A DNA stretch of 64,000 nt from Shinella sp. UYSO24 (GTDB lineage: Bacteria > Pseudomonadota > Alphaproteobacteria > Rhizobiales > Rhizobiaceae). The stretch covers positions 186,001 through 250,000 of the forward strand of contig CABHNZ010000002.1 of the NCBI GenBank assembly GCA_902167985.1. The letters run 5' to 3'. Within the stretch, counting starts at the first letter, position 1; the number at the start of each line of letters is the position of its first letter. Below the pieces are notes generated by a model, which saw nothing but the letters and a program-made list of their open reading frames with translations, was not told the origin of the DNA and did no database searches. A program made the translations under genes and the position numbers. This document shows, one piece after another, positions 1-8,375 of the stretch.

Positions 1-626
1 TCGGCATCGAGAAGGCGCATATCGTCGGTCTCTCAATGGGCGGGTTTGCCACCCTGCATTTCGGCCTGCGCTTTCCCGAGCGCGCGCTGTCCTTGACCAT
101 CGCAGGCGCCGGATATGGCACCGAACGCGAGACTGCCGACTATTTCCGCAATACCTCGCTGAAGGTGGCCGACAATTTCGAAAAAGACCCGGTCGCCTTC
201 TCCAAGATCTACTCGCTCGGCGCAAGCCGGGTGCAGTTCCAGAACAAGGACCCGCGCGGCTGGGCGGCCTTTGCCGAGCGGTTGTCGCACCATTCTGCCG
301 TTGGCGCCGCAAACACGATGCGCGGTGTCCAGTGCCGTCGCCCGTCCTTCTGGGATCTGGAAGACGAGTTGAAGACGATGACGGTGCCGTCGCTGGTGAT
401 GACTGGCGACGAAGATGATCACTGCCTCCAGCCGTCGATCTATCTGAAGAAGATGATCCCGGCCTGCGGCCTCGCCATCCTGCCGAAGACCGGCCACACG
501 CTGAACCTTGAAGAGCCGGCCATGTTCAACGCTATGGTCGCTGATTTCATCGCCCAGGTGGAGCAGGGCGCCTGGAAGGTGCGTGATCCCCGCGCCGATC
601 CCGGTCAGGTCATGCGGACGGAGTAA
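1..626 (+). CDS. Alpha/beta hydrolase, 5' end outside the window
   Basis: The reading frame is open from base 3, so the N-terminus lies upstream. The first visible residues carry the nucleophile elbow G-L-S-M-G-G with Ser as nucleophile. The C-terminal part contains the acidic strand (MTGDEDD) and the late GHTLNLEEP histidine region typical of small alpha/beta hydrolases of the RutD/MhpC kind. The stop lies 5 bases before the next start, so it probably shares an operon with the M20 amidohydrolase. The substrate is not deducible. A role in hydrolysing an opened ring or carbamate intermediate would fit the neighbours but is inference. Confidence 0.85.
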   Translation, partial: GIEKAHIVGLSMGGFATLHFGLRFPERALSLTIAGAGYGTERETADYFRNTSLKVADNFEKDPVAFSKIYSLGASRVQFQNKDPRGWAAFAERLSHHSAVGAANTMRGVQCRRPSFWDLEDELKTMTVPSLVMTGDEDDHCLQPSIYLKKMIPACGLAILPKTGHTLNLEEPAMFNAMVADFIAQVEQGAWKVRDPRADPGQVMRTE

Positions 627-631
627 AAACC

Positions 632-1885
632 ATGGCGGCTCACCCCAGGATCTCATCCGACAGGCTCTGGAACCGGCTGATGGCGCTTGGCGAAGATGGT
701 GCCCTCCCTGAAAAAGGCGTCAACCGGCAGGCGCTCTCGGCCGAGGAAATCCTTGCCTGGCGGCGGGTGATCGCCTGGGGCGCCGAGGCCGGGCTGACGG
801 CCTCGACCGATCTTGCCGGCAATCTGTTTCTCACCCTTGCCGGTTCTTCTCCCCACCTAGCGCCCGTCGTCGCCGGCTCGCATATCGACAGTCAGCCGAC
901 GGGCGGCCTTTTGATGGGGCATTCGGGACACTCGCAGCACTTGAAGCCGCAACGGCGATTGCCGAAACGGGATTGAAGCCGGACCGGTCCATCGTCGTTG
1001 CGCCTGGATGAACGAGGAAGGTAGCCGGTTTGCGCCGGGCATGATGGGTTCGGAACTGTTTGCCGGAAAGCGTACACTGGAAGATGTCATGGCCGTGCGC
1101 GATGCAGAAGGCAGCAGCGTCGGGGAAGCGCTCGCCGCCGTCCATGGTGCTTTTCCGGAACTGGTGCCGGGGCCGATCGGCTTCCCGATCCATGCCTATA
1201 TCGAGCCGCATATCGAGCAGGCCGATATCATGGAACAGAGCGGCACGGTGATCGGTGCCGTCACCGGCATTCAGGGCAAAAAGACCTATGAAATGACGAT
1301 CATCGGCCGCGAAGCCCATGCGGGCACCGAGCCGATGGAAAAGCGCCATGATGCGGTGCAGGCTTTTGCCCGGGTGGCACTTGCCATGCAGGCGGCCGTC
1401 TCAGGCGACGATCTCGTCCGCTTCACGATCGGCAGGGTCGAGGTAGAGCCGAATGCGCCCTCGGTGGTCCCGGCGCGCGTGCGTTTCCGCATCGACCTGC
1501 GCCACCCTGACAACGAACGGCTGATTGCCTATGGTGAAGCGCTCGAAGCAGCGCTCACGCGTGAGGCAGCACCCTGCGATTTCACCATCCGCCATCTCGT
1601 CGATGCGCCATCCAACGGTTTCGATCAGGAATTGCGGGATGCGATCCGCCGCTCGGCTGCCCGCCATGGCTATCCGGCAATGGATCTTCTTTCGGCGGCG
1701 GGGCATGACGCACGCCATATTGCGGGCCTTGCGCCAAGCGCGATGATCTTCATTCCGTGCCGCGGCGGCATCAGCCATCACCCGGATGAATGGGCGGAAC
1801 CGGCGCATGTGGCGGCGGGCGCACAGTTCTTCTCGACCTTATGCTCGAACAATCGGGCCTTACGATCAACCAAGGAGACGCATGA
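632..1885 (+). CDS. M20-family Zn amidohydrolase (N-carbamoyl amino acid hydrolase / allantoate amidohydrolase type), three frameshifts
   Basis: The product joins three reading frames. The metal-site motifs are all there: G-S-H-I-D after about 85 residues, then R-F-D-G-A-F-G in a second frame, then W-M-N-E-E-G-S-R-F-A-P-G, and finally GHDA and GISHHPDEW. Frame breaks lie near 909, 1005 and 1823. The true C-terminus (VLLDLMLEQSG...) ends at a TGA at 1883-1885 that overlaps the next start as ATGA. The family hydrolyses N-carbamoyl groups from ureido acids and needs two metal ions. GGACGGAG sits before the ATG at 632. The intact motifs suggest a working gene with sequence errors. Confidence 0.85.
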
Positions 1886-2814
1886 TGAGCACTGCAAACG
1901 ACATGGCGGAAATGCCGGTCCAGCTGCCGCAGAACCCGGCCAACAGTGCCGAGGCGCGTGGCCGCTATTTCAATTCCGGCAATGCCTTCAACATCAAGCT
2001 GCCTCCGGTGCCCGGCAAGATCTTCACCGAAGAGCCTGCGCGCGCGCTGAAGATGGAGAAGACCGGCTTCATCGAATGCGATCTGTCCGCCGAGATGCAG
2101 TGCGGCTTTCCGGCAACCACGCCGCTGATGCTTGCCCGCTATGTCGTGGTCAAGGCCGGCGAGACGCTCGACGTGACGCTGAAGAACACGGCGTCGATCT
2201 GGTACATGATTTCCGGCAAGGCAGCACTGGTCGTCGGCGAGGAGAGGGCCTCGCTCGGCAAGGCCGACGTCTTCCTCATGCCGGGCGGCGTTCCGGCGAC
2301 GATCACGGCTGCGGATGATGCCCTGTTCTGGGCCGTCGGCAATGACCCGCAGCTGAGGTTCGATACGTCCGCGCCCGTAACGGGATCGGATGCAGCCGTC
2401 GACTTCGTGCATTATCCGGCGGGCGAAATCGTCCATCAGCTCGATGTCGTCTATGCCTCGAATGCCAATGCCAGCACATCCGGCCACGCGCTGATATTCT
2501 CGGCCGAGAAGACCGAAGCGAGCCGCAACATCACGCCGACGATGACGCTCTCGCTGAACACGCTGAAGCCGAAAAGCTTCCAGCCGCCGCACAAGCACAA
2601 TTCGGCAGCGATTACCCTCGTCGTTGCCGGCGAGCCGGCCTATTCCATGGTCGGCGAGGAACAGTGCAACTGGTCGCCCTGGGCAACGCTCGTGACCCCG
2701 CCCGCCGCCAAGCACAGCCACCACAATGACGGCGATACCCGCGCCGAATTCCTGATCGTTCAGGATGGCGGCCTCTATTATCACGCCCGCACAATGGGCT
2801 TCGAGTTCTACTGA
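1882..2814 (+). CDS. Two-domain cupin protein (bicupin)
   Basis: About 310 residues with two cupin halves. The second half has the metal-ligand pattern QPPHKHNSAA and later KHSHHND. The first half has fewer histidines and is probably structural. AAGGAGACG precedes the double ATG at 1882/1885. The start overlaps the upstream amidohydrolase stop, and the stop overlaps the nucleoside hydrolase start (ATGA), so translation is coupled. Bicupins of this kind include gentisate-dioxygenase-like and ureidoglycolate-type enzymes. The exact reaction is unknown. Confidence 0.8.
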   Translation: MMSTANDMAEMPVQLPQNPANSAEARGRYFNSGNAFNIKLPPVPGKIFTEEPARALKMEKTGFIECDLSAEMQCGFPATTPLMLARYVVVKAGETLDVTLKNTASIWYMISGKAALVVGEERASLGKADVFLMPGGVPATITAADDALFWAVGNDPQLRFDTSAPVTGSDAAVDFVHYPAGEIVHQLDVVYASNANASTSGHALIFSAEKTEASRNITPTMTLSLNTLKPKSFQPPHKHNSAAITLVVAGEPAYSMVGEEQCNWSPWATLVTPPAAKHSHHNDGDTRAEFLIVQDGGLYYHARTMGFEFY

Positions 2815-3750
2815 TGCGGCTCATCATCGACACGGATACTGCGGGCGACGATACCTATTCGCTCCTGCTTGCCATGCGGACCCCGGGCTCGACGCTCGAG
2901 GCCGTCACCATCTGCGTCGGCAATGTGCCCTTTGACCAGCAGGTCGAAAATGCGCTGGCGACGATCGAGGCCGCCGGCTTTTCCGGCAAGGTGCCGGTTT
3001 ATTGCGCGCCCGGCGCCCCATGGTCAAACCATGGGAGCCGTCGACCATGCACGGCAATGACGGAATGAGCGGGGCAGGGCTGCCGCTCGCTCGCCAGCGC
3101 CCGGAAACCCAGCATGCGGTTGATGCGATCATCGAGCGCGTCATGGCGGAACCCGGCCAGATCGATATTCTGGCGCAGGCGCCGCTCACCAATATCGCAC
3201 TTGCCGTCATGAAGGAGCCGCGGATCGCCAGGCCGTCCGCCATCTCTGGATCATGGGCGGGACCGACAATTCCGTCGGCAATATCACGCCCTGCGCCGAG
3301 TATAACTTCTTCATCGATCCGGAAGCGGCAAAGATCGTCTTCGAGGCGGGGTTTGCGATCACGCTGTCCACCTGGACGCTGACCATGCGCTCCAGCGTCT
3401 TCGAGGCCGACCAGCTGGATGAACTCTTTGCGATGAACACGCCGCTTTCGGAATTCTACCGCAAGGTCTCGGCCGATCCGCGCAAGAATGCGGAGGCACG
3501 TTATGGCCGGGCGATGAGCACCCATCCGGACTCGCTCACCTGCGCCTGCCTGCTCAACCCGACGCTCATCGAAAAGGCACGCGATGCAGTGGTCCGTATC
3601 GAAACGGCGGGCGAGATAACCAGAGGGTTTTCGGCAATCCATCCGCCTGTTCTCGGCAATCGCTGGCCGCATTTTTCGGTGAATGCCCGCGTAATCGAAG
3701 AGGCCTCGAATACCGGTTTCTTCGAGATGATGAAGCAGGCCCTTTCCTGA
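2814..3750 (+). CDS. Inosine/uridine-preferring nucleoside hydrolase (IUNH), two frameshifts
   Basis: The N-terminus reads MRLIIDTDTAGDD, the Ca2+-binding DTDxxxDD signature of nucleoside hydrolases. The rest appears in two further frames: PMVKPWEPSTMHGNDGMSG, then QAPLTNIALAV, then MGGTDNSVGNITPCAEYNFFIDPEAA, the family's conserved NxxxEFN-like region. Frame breaks lie near 3010 and 3230. The enzyme class cleaves the N-glycosidic bond of ribonucleosides to a base plus ribose. Its position after an N-carbamoyl hydrolase suggests the block acts on a nucleoside or a pyrimidine-like compound. Confidence 0.85.
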
Positions 3751-3817
3751 CGCGGAACTGCCCGAATTTGCACCAGTGGATTGCACATCGCGCAAGCAGG
3801 GCAGTGACGCAGCAAAC

Positions 3818-3947
3818 ATGCCGAAATGCAGAAATGGACGTCTAGAATCCATTTGTTCCAATAATGAAATGCACTGACTGATTTTCGGAGTTTTCCGGCT
3901 CCAGAGGCGACATTGAAGCTTCGTGCCGGAGGCTGAAATGCCGAAAT
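3818..3947 (+). repeat. Direct repeats ATGCCGAAAT upstream of the sigma-54 promoter
   Basis: The 10-mer ATGCCGAAAT occurs at 3818-3827 and 3938-3947, the second copy ending 4 bases before the -24 element. Related GAAATGC words occur between them, and TTGCAC occurs twice near 3769 and 3782. These could be activator binding sites in the 260-base gap between the nucleoside hydrolase and the transporter operon. The assignment is from sequence pattern only. Confidence 0.35.
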
Positions 3948-3951
3948 CAGT

Positions 3952-3968
3952 TTGGCACGTCGCTTGCT
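3952..3968 (+). promoter_or_regulatory. Sigma-54 (RpoN) promoter of the transporter operon
   Basis: The sequence TTGGCACG-TCGC-TTGCT matches the sigma-54 consensus YTGGCACGrNNNTTGCW at every position except the weakly conserved R. GG (3954-3955) and GC (3966-3967) are separated by exactly 10 bases. A transcript would begin near 3979, about 30 bases before the ATG at 4011, with AGGGGAAT as ribosome site. RpoN control in rhizobia usually means nitrogen limitation (NtrC) or a dedicated enhancer-binding protein. Confidence 0.8.
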
Positions 3969-4010
3969 TGCATCCTTCGTTATAAAAATTGCATACATAA
4001 GGGGAATGAT

Positions 4011-4931
4011 ATGACTCTCGCCTTCGACAATCTCTCGACAGGCAGCCGCGTAGCCGGTGCGATGGGGCTTATCGAGCTTTTGAAGCCCTCGAAGATGGCC
4101 GCCGCTGCGGCACCCGTGGCCGCGGCGGCCCCACCGCTTGAAGACGGCAAGCCGCTGATCGACATGCGCAACGTTTCCAAGACGTTCGGCAATGTCAAAG
4201 CGCTGCAGGATCTTCAGGTCGAGATCCGCCCCGGCGAGCTGGTGACTGTCGTCGGCCCGTCGGGCTGCGGCAAGAGCACGCTTTTCAATATTCTTGCCGG
4301 GCTGGAAGAGCCCGATCCTGGCAATGTCCTGCGTTATCGCGGCCAGAGCTCGATGGCGTCCGATCTTCTCGGCCACGTTTCCTTCATGCCGCAGCGCGAT
4401 CTCCTCCTGCCCTGGCGCAACGTCATCGACAATGCGATTCTCGCCCTCGAGGTCGAAGGCATGTCGCGGGCGCAGGCGCGCAAGCAGGCGCTTGAAATGC
4501 TGCCGGAATTCGGCCTTGCGGGCTTTGAGAACCAGTATCCGAACCAGCTGTCGGGCGGCATGCGCCAGCGTGTGGCACTGATGCGGACCTTCCTCTTCAA
4601 GCGCGACCTGATGCTGCTCGACGAGCCTTTTGGCGCGCTCGACGCCCTGACCAGAACGATGATGCAGCGCTGGCTCCTCGATGTCTGGCAGAAGCACAAG
4701 CGCACGGTGCTGTTCATCACCCATGACGTGGATGAAGCGATCTTCCTCGGCGACCGCGTGCTCGTGATGACCGCACGTCCAGGCCGTGTGAAGCTCGAAC
4801 AGGTCGTGGAACTGCCGCGCCCGCGCAAGCCCGATATCGTCACGTCGCCCGAGTTCATCGCGCTGAAGAAGACGCTTCTCGAAGCGATCGAGGAAGAGAG
4901 CATGAAGTCATTCATGGTCGCCGGCCACTGA
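4011..4931 (+). CDS. ABC transporter ATP-binding protein (nitrate/sulfonate/taurine/NMT1 class)
   Basis: Walker A GPSGCGKST is at residues 82-90, followed by a Q-loop (FMPQRDLLLPW), the signature LSGGMRQR, Walker B LMLLDEPFGALD and the H-loop ITHDVDEA. It is closest in style to SsuB/TauB/ThiZ proteins. A roughly 47-residue Ala/Pro-rich N-terminal extension precedes the ABC domain, which is unusual. It is the first gene of the sigma-54-driven operon and supplies energy for the permeases at 6814-8369. Confidence 0.93.
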   Translation: MTLAFDNLSTGSRVAGAMGLIELLKPSKMAAAAAPVAAAAPPLEDGKPLIDMRNVSKTFGNVKALQDLQVEIRPGELVTVVGPSGCGKSTLFNILAGLEEPDPGNVLRYRGQSSMASDLLGHVSFMPQRDLLLPWRNVIDNAILALEVEGMSRAQARKQALEMLPEFGLAGFENQYPNQLSGGMRQRVALMRTFLFKRDLMLLDEPFGALDALTRTMMQRWLLDVWQKHKRTVLFITHDVDEAIFLGDRVLVMTARPGRVKLEQVVELPRPRKPDIVTSPEFIALKKTLLEAIEEESMKSFMVAGH

Positions 4932-4977
4932 GCGCCGATCTGCCGCCAAGGCTTCCAATTCATATGAGGAAATGAGC

Positions 4978-5755
4978 ATGACCGACCACTACGCCAATCG
5001 TCCGAGCCATATTTCCGAGGAAGAGTGGAAGGCGCGCGTCGATCTTGCCGCCTGCTACCGGATGGTGGCGAAGCTCGGCATGGACGACCTGATCTATAAC
5101 CACATTTCCATGCGCGTTCCCGGTCACGAGGACCAGTTCCTGCTCAATCCGTATGGCTTTCTCTTCGAGGAAATCACCGCTTCCAGCCTCGTCCGCATCG
5201 ATACCGAAGGCAACAAGCTGGATGATACGCCCTATACGGTGAACAAGGCCGCCTTCGTCATTCATGGCGCCATTCACAAGTCGAGCCATGACGCCGTCTG
5301 CGTCCTCCACACCCATTCGGATGCAAGCGTTGCCGTATCGAGCCAGAAAGCAGGGCTTCTGCCGCTCAGCCAGTTCGCCATGCGCTTTTACCAGCGTCAG
5401 GCCTTTCACGAATATGAGGCGTTGCCATCGATCTCGCCGAGCAGGAGAGGCTGATCAGCCATCTCGGCGACAACCGCGTCATGCTGATGCGCAACCATGG
5501 CATCCTGACTGTCGGCCGCACGCCGGGCGAAGCTTTCATGCTTCTCTATTATTTCGAGCGCGCCGCGCGCATCCAGCTCGATCTGCAGGCCTCGGTGGCC
5601 GCGGGCACGGAACTTGTGATCCCGCCGCACGACGTCTGCGAGAAGGCGGCCGTCAGTTCTGGGAGAGCAAGGGCGACATCCTCATTGCCGGCGAACGCGA
5701 ATGGCCGGCATTCCTGCGCCAGCTCGACAGGGCAGGCGCCGATTACCGGCAGTAA
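4978..5755 (+). CDS. Class II aldolase/adducin family protein, two frameshifts
   Basis: The N-terminal half holds YNHISMRVPG and VLHTHSDAS, the zinc-binding HxH of class II aldolases. The later zinc histidine is in LMRNHGILTVG in a second frame. The end (QFWESKGDILIAGEREWPAFLRQLDR) is in a third. Breaks are near 5420 and 5648. ATG 4978 is preferred to 4972 because GAGGA at 4966-4970 is then 7 bases away. The family covers fuculose-phosphate aldolase-like enzymes and decarboxylases of the OxdD/HMP type, so the substrate is open. It lies between the ATPase and binding-protein genes of one transporter. Confidence 0.8.
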
Positions 5756-5806
5756 GCCGGGCGCATACTAAAAATAAAACAACAAGATAACTACCAGAGA
5801 GGTTCC

Positions 5807-6817
5807 ATGCTGAAAAGACGTGACGTTATGGCTGCTTTCGCGGCTCTCACCCTCGGCGCCGCCGCAAAAGGTGCGGCTGCACAGGACATGCAGAAGGCCA
5901 GCCTTCGCCTGAAGTGGCTGACGCAGGCGCAGTTTGCCGGCTTCTACGTTGCCCTGGAGAAGGGCTATTACAAGGAAGAAGGCATCGACCTCACCATCAA
6001 TCCGGGCGGCCCGAACCTTCTGACCGAAAACCTGGTTGCAACCGGCGCCGATACATTCGGCCTCTCGGGCGGCACGGACAGCGTGTTTGCGGCCCGCGAC
6101 AAGGGCCTGCCGGTCGTCTGCATCGGCGTCGCTCACCAGCTGACGCCTTTCGTCTTCGTCGCCCACAAGGATGGACCGGTCAAGACGGTCGCCGATTTCA
6201 AGGGCAAGAAGGTCACGACCTGGTTTACCGGCGCAAACCATGTGCTTTCCGCCATGCTCTCCAAGGTTGGCATCAACCCGTCGGACGTGACGATCCAGCC
6301 ACAGCAGGTTTCGGTAACGCCCTTTGTCGACAAGCAGATCGATGTCGTGACGGCCACCCGCTATAATGAGCTTTACGTCATCAACCAGCGTGTCGGCGCC
6401 GATAACCTGCGGCTTTTCGTGCCGGAAGACAGCGGCGTATCCTTCCCGCGCGATACGCTGATCGTTTCCGAGCAGACGGCCAAGGAAAAGCCGGAACTCG
6501 TCGAGAAATTCCTGCGCGCCAGTGTCAAGGGCTGGAAGGATGCTTTTGCCAATGAGAAGGAGGCGATCGACATCATCATGAAGATCGCGCCGACCCTTGA
6601 TCGTGCGCAGCAGGAATTCATGCTGACCGAAGTCAAGAAGCTGATGGTGGCCGGCAAGGCCGCAGAAGACGGCATGTTCACCATCGACACCAAGGCCGTC
6701 GGCTCCGCAAACGACCTGCTGGCCCAGTACAAGGTGATCTCGAAGCCGGTCGATCTCGATACGGCCTTCAATGCTACCTTCATCAACAAGATCCCGGCCG
6801 CGGACCGTCGCCTGTGA
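5807..6817 (+). CDS. NMT1/THI5-like periplasmic substrate-binding protein
   Basis: 336 residues. Begins MLKRRDVMAAFAALTLGAAAKGAAAQ, a twin-arginine-like or Sec leader with likely cleavage after AAAQ. The mature part starts with KASLRLKWLTQAQFAGFYVALEKG, the hallmark of ThiY/RibY/SsuA-type proteins that bind pyrimidines, flavin precursors or sulfonates. The stop overlaps the GTG start of the permease (GTGA). Ligands known for this family and the neighbouring catabolic genes favour a heterocyclic nitrogen compound, which remains inference. Confidence 0.9.
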   Translation: MLKRRDVMAAFAALTLGAAAKGAAAQDMQKASLRLKWLTQAQFAGFYVALEKGYYKEEGIDLTINPGGPNLLTENLVATGADTFGLSGGTDSVFAARDKGLPVVCIGVAHQLTPFVFVAHKDGPVKTVADFKGKKVTTWFTGANHVLSAMLSKVGINPSDVTIQPQQVSVTPFVDKQIDVVTATRYNELYVINQRVGADNLRLFVPEDSGVSFPRDTLIVSEQTAKEKPELVEKFLRASVKGWKDAFANEKEAIDIIMKIAPTLDRAQQEFMLTEVKKLMVAGKAAEDGMFTIDTKAVGSANDLLAQYKVISKPVDLDTAFNATFINKIPAADRRL

Positions 6818-7611
6818 GCACGGTCGCCGCCCGCACTGCAATCCCGCCCGTCTTCTCGACGGGCGGCTTTGCCCGCATCGCCAAGGCCGTGCTTGTCGTG
6901 GCGGCGCTGGTCGTCGCCCTTGAAGTCATCGTCACCGTCTTTGGCATCCGGCCCTATTATCTGCCGCGCCCGAGCGCCATTGCGATGGCGATCGCCGCCG
7001 CCCCGCAGGCCTATCTCGCCGGCCTGTGGCGGACGTTTCTCGAGACAGCGCTGGGCTTCGTCGCGGGGAGCCTGTTCGGCGTCGGTGTCGCGATCGTCTT
7101 TCATCGCTGGACGATGCTGAAGGATCTGTTCTTTCCGCTCTTCGTCGTGTCGCAGACCATCCCGGTCATCGCGTTTGGCGCCATCGTCGTCTTGTGGTTC
7201 GGCAACACGCTTTTCGCCAAGGCGGTCATTTCGTTCTACATCAGCTTCCTGCCGGTCACGGTGAATACGATGCTCGGCTTCTCCTCCGTCGACGATCGCC
7301 AGATCGCGCTGATGCGCAGTTTCGGCGCCGGCGACGGGCAGATCCTGCGCCGCATCTATCTTCCGGCCGCCTTGCCGCAGATCTTCGTCGCACTCAAGCT
7401 CGCCTCGTCGCTGGCGCTTGTCGGTGCCATCGTCGGCGAATGGTTCGGGGACACGACGGGTCTCGGCGTGCTTCTGCTGCAGGCCATGTATAACGAAAAC
7501 GTCGTCGGCATCTGGGCAACCATCGTCGCCTCCGCAGCCCTCGGGATGGCGCTCTACGGCCTCGTCTCATACTGCGAACGACGCATCGTCTTCTGGGGAA
7601 ATGAGCAATGA
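6814..7611 (+). CDS. ABC transporter permease, first subunit
   Basis: 265 residues starting at a GTG inside the previous stop. Five or six hydrophobic segments are visible, with the EAA-type cytoplasmic loop (LMRSFGAGDGQILRRIYLPAALPQIFVALKLA), typical of BPD_transp_1 proteins of the SsuC/TauC group. It pairs with the next permease to form the membrane channel. Confidence 0.92.
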   Translation: MSTVAARTAIPPVFSTGGFARIAKAVLVVAALVVALEVIVTVFGIRPYYLPRPSAIAMAIAAAPQAYLAGLWRTFLETALGFVAGSLFGVGVAIVFHRWTMLKDLFFPLFVVSQTIPVIAFGAIVVLWFGNTLFAKAVISFYISFLPVTVNTMLGFSSVDDRQIALMRSFGAGDGQILRRIYLPAALPQIFVALKLASSLALVGAIVGEWFGDTTGLGVLLLQAMYNENVVGIWATIVASAALGMALYGLVSYCERRIVFWGNEQ

Positions 7612-8369
7612 GTGTTGCCCGCACAACGGCAAGCAGCCGCCAGATCGCGCGTGGGCTTGCAGGCGCCGTCCTGCTTGCTGCCATCTGGGAGCTTTCGGCC
7701 CGCGGCTTCAACCTGCCGGCCTATGTTCTTCCATCCGTCAGCAGTATCATCGGCGGGATGGTGCAGAATGCGGGTACGCTGGCCGAAGCGGCCCGGTTCA
7801 CCGGCCTTGAGGCGCTTGCCGGCTATGCGATCGGCTGTCTCATCGGGATCGGCGTCGCCGTGATTGCCTCGATGCTGCCCGGCGCGCGCAGCATCATCGT
7901 GCCGTTCGCGACGGCCATCAACTCCGTGCCTGTCGTTGCCTACTCGCCGCTCGTCCTTCTGTGGTTCGGCGTCGGCATGGCGTCGAAGATCGTCATGGTT
8001 GCGGTGGCCGTAAGCTTCACGGTGTTCCTCAGCACGATTGCCGGCCTTGACCGCGTCGACCGCCGTTCCGTCGATCTGATCCGCTCCTTTGGCGCCTCGC
8101 GAGTTGCCATTCTCTGGCGCCTGCGTCTGCCGACGGCCTTGCCGCTCATCATCGCGGGCATGCGGGTCTCGACGGTTCGAAGCGTCATCGTCGCCATCGT
8201 CACCGAAATGCTGGGCGCCTATGGTGGCCTCGGCTGGGTCATCTATCAGGCGGTTCTGCAGATCGATTTCGTTCAGGTCTGGTCCGCCATCATCGTTGCT
8301 TCGGCGATCAGCCTCATTTTCTTTGGCGCGATCAGCCTTGTCGAGCGCCGCTACGTTTTCTGGAAGTAA
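7608..8369 (+). CDS. ABC transporter permease, second subunit
   Basis: 253 residues, starting in an ATGA overlap with the first permease. It has the same fold, with EAA loop LIRSFGASRVAILWRLRLPTALPLIIAGMR. The operon carries two different permease subunits rather than a homodimer, as in RibXY-type or pyrimidine-type transporters. Confidence 0.92.
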   Translation: MSVARTTASSRQIARGLAGAVLLAAIWELSARGFNLPAYVLPSVSSIIGGMVQNAGTLAEAARFTGLEALAGYAIGCLIGIGVAVIASMLPGARSIIVPFATAINSVPVVAYSPLVLLWFGVGMASKIVMVAVAVSFTVFLSTIAGLDRVDRRSVDLIRSFGASRVAILWRLRLPTALPLIIAGMRVSTVRSVIVAIVTEMLGAYGGLGWVIYQAVLQIDFVQVWSAIIVASAISLIFFGAISLVERRYVFWK

Positions 8370-8375
8370 TTGATC

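Noticed and set aside
1008..2318. Open frame running from the M20 gene through the cupin gene
   Set aside because: After about 1823 the frame is a shadow of the bicupin gene. The correct M20 ending is in another frame and stops at 1885.
3762..3790. Possible NtrC site from TTGCAC repeats
   Set aside because: The two words are direct, not inverted, repeats, so they do not fit the NtrC consensus. They are noted only as repeats.
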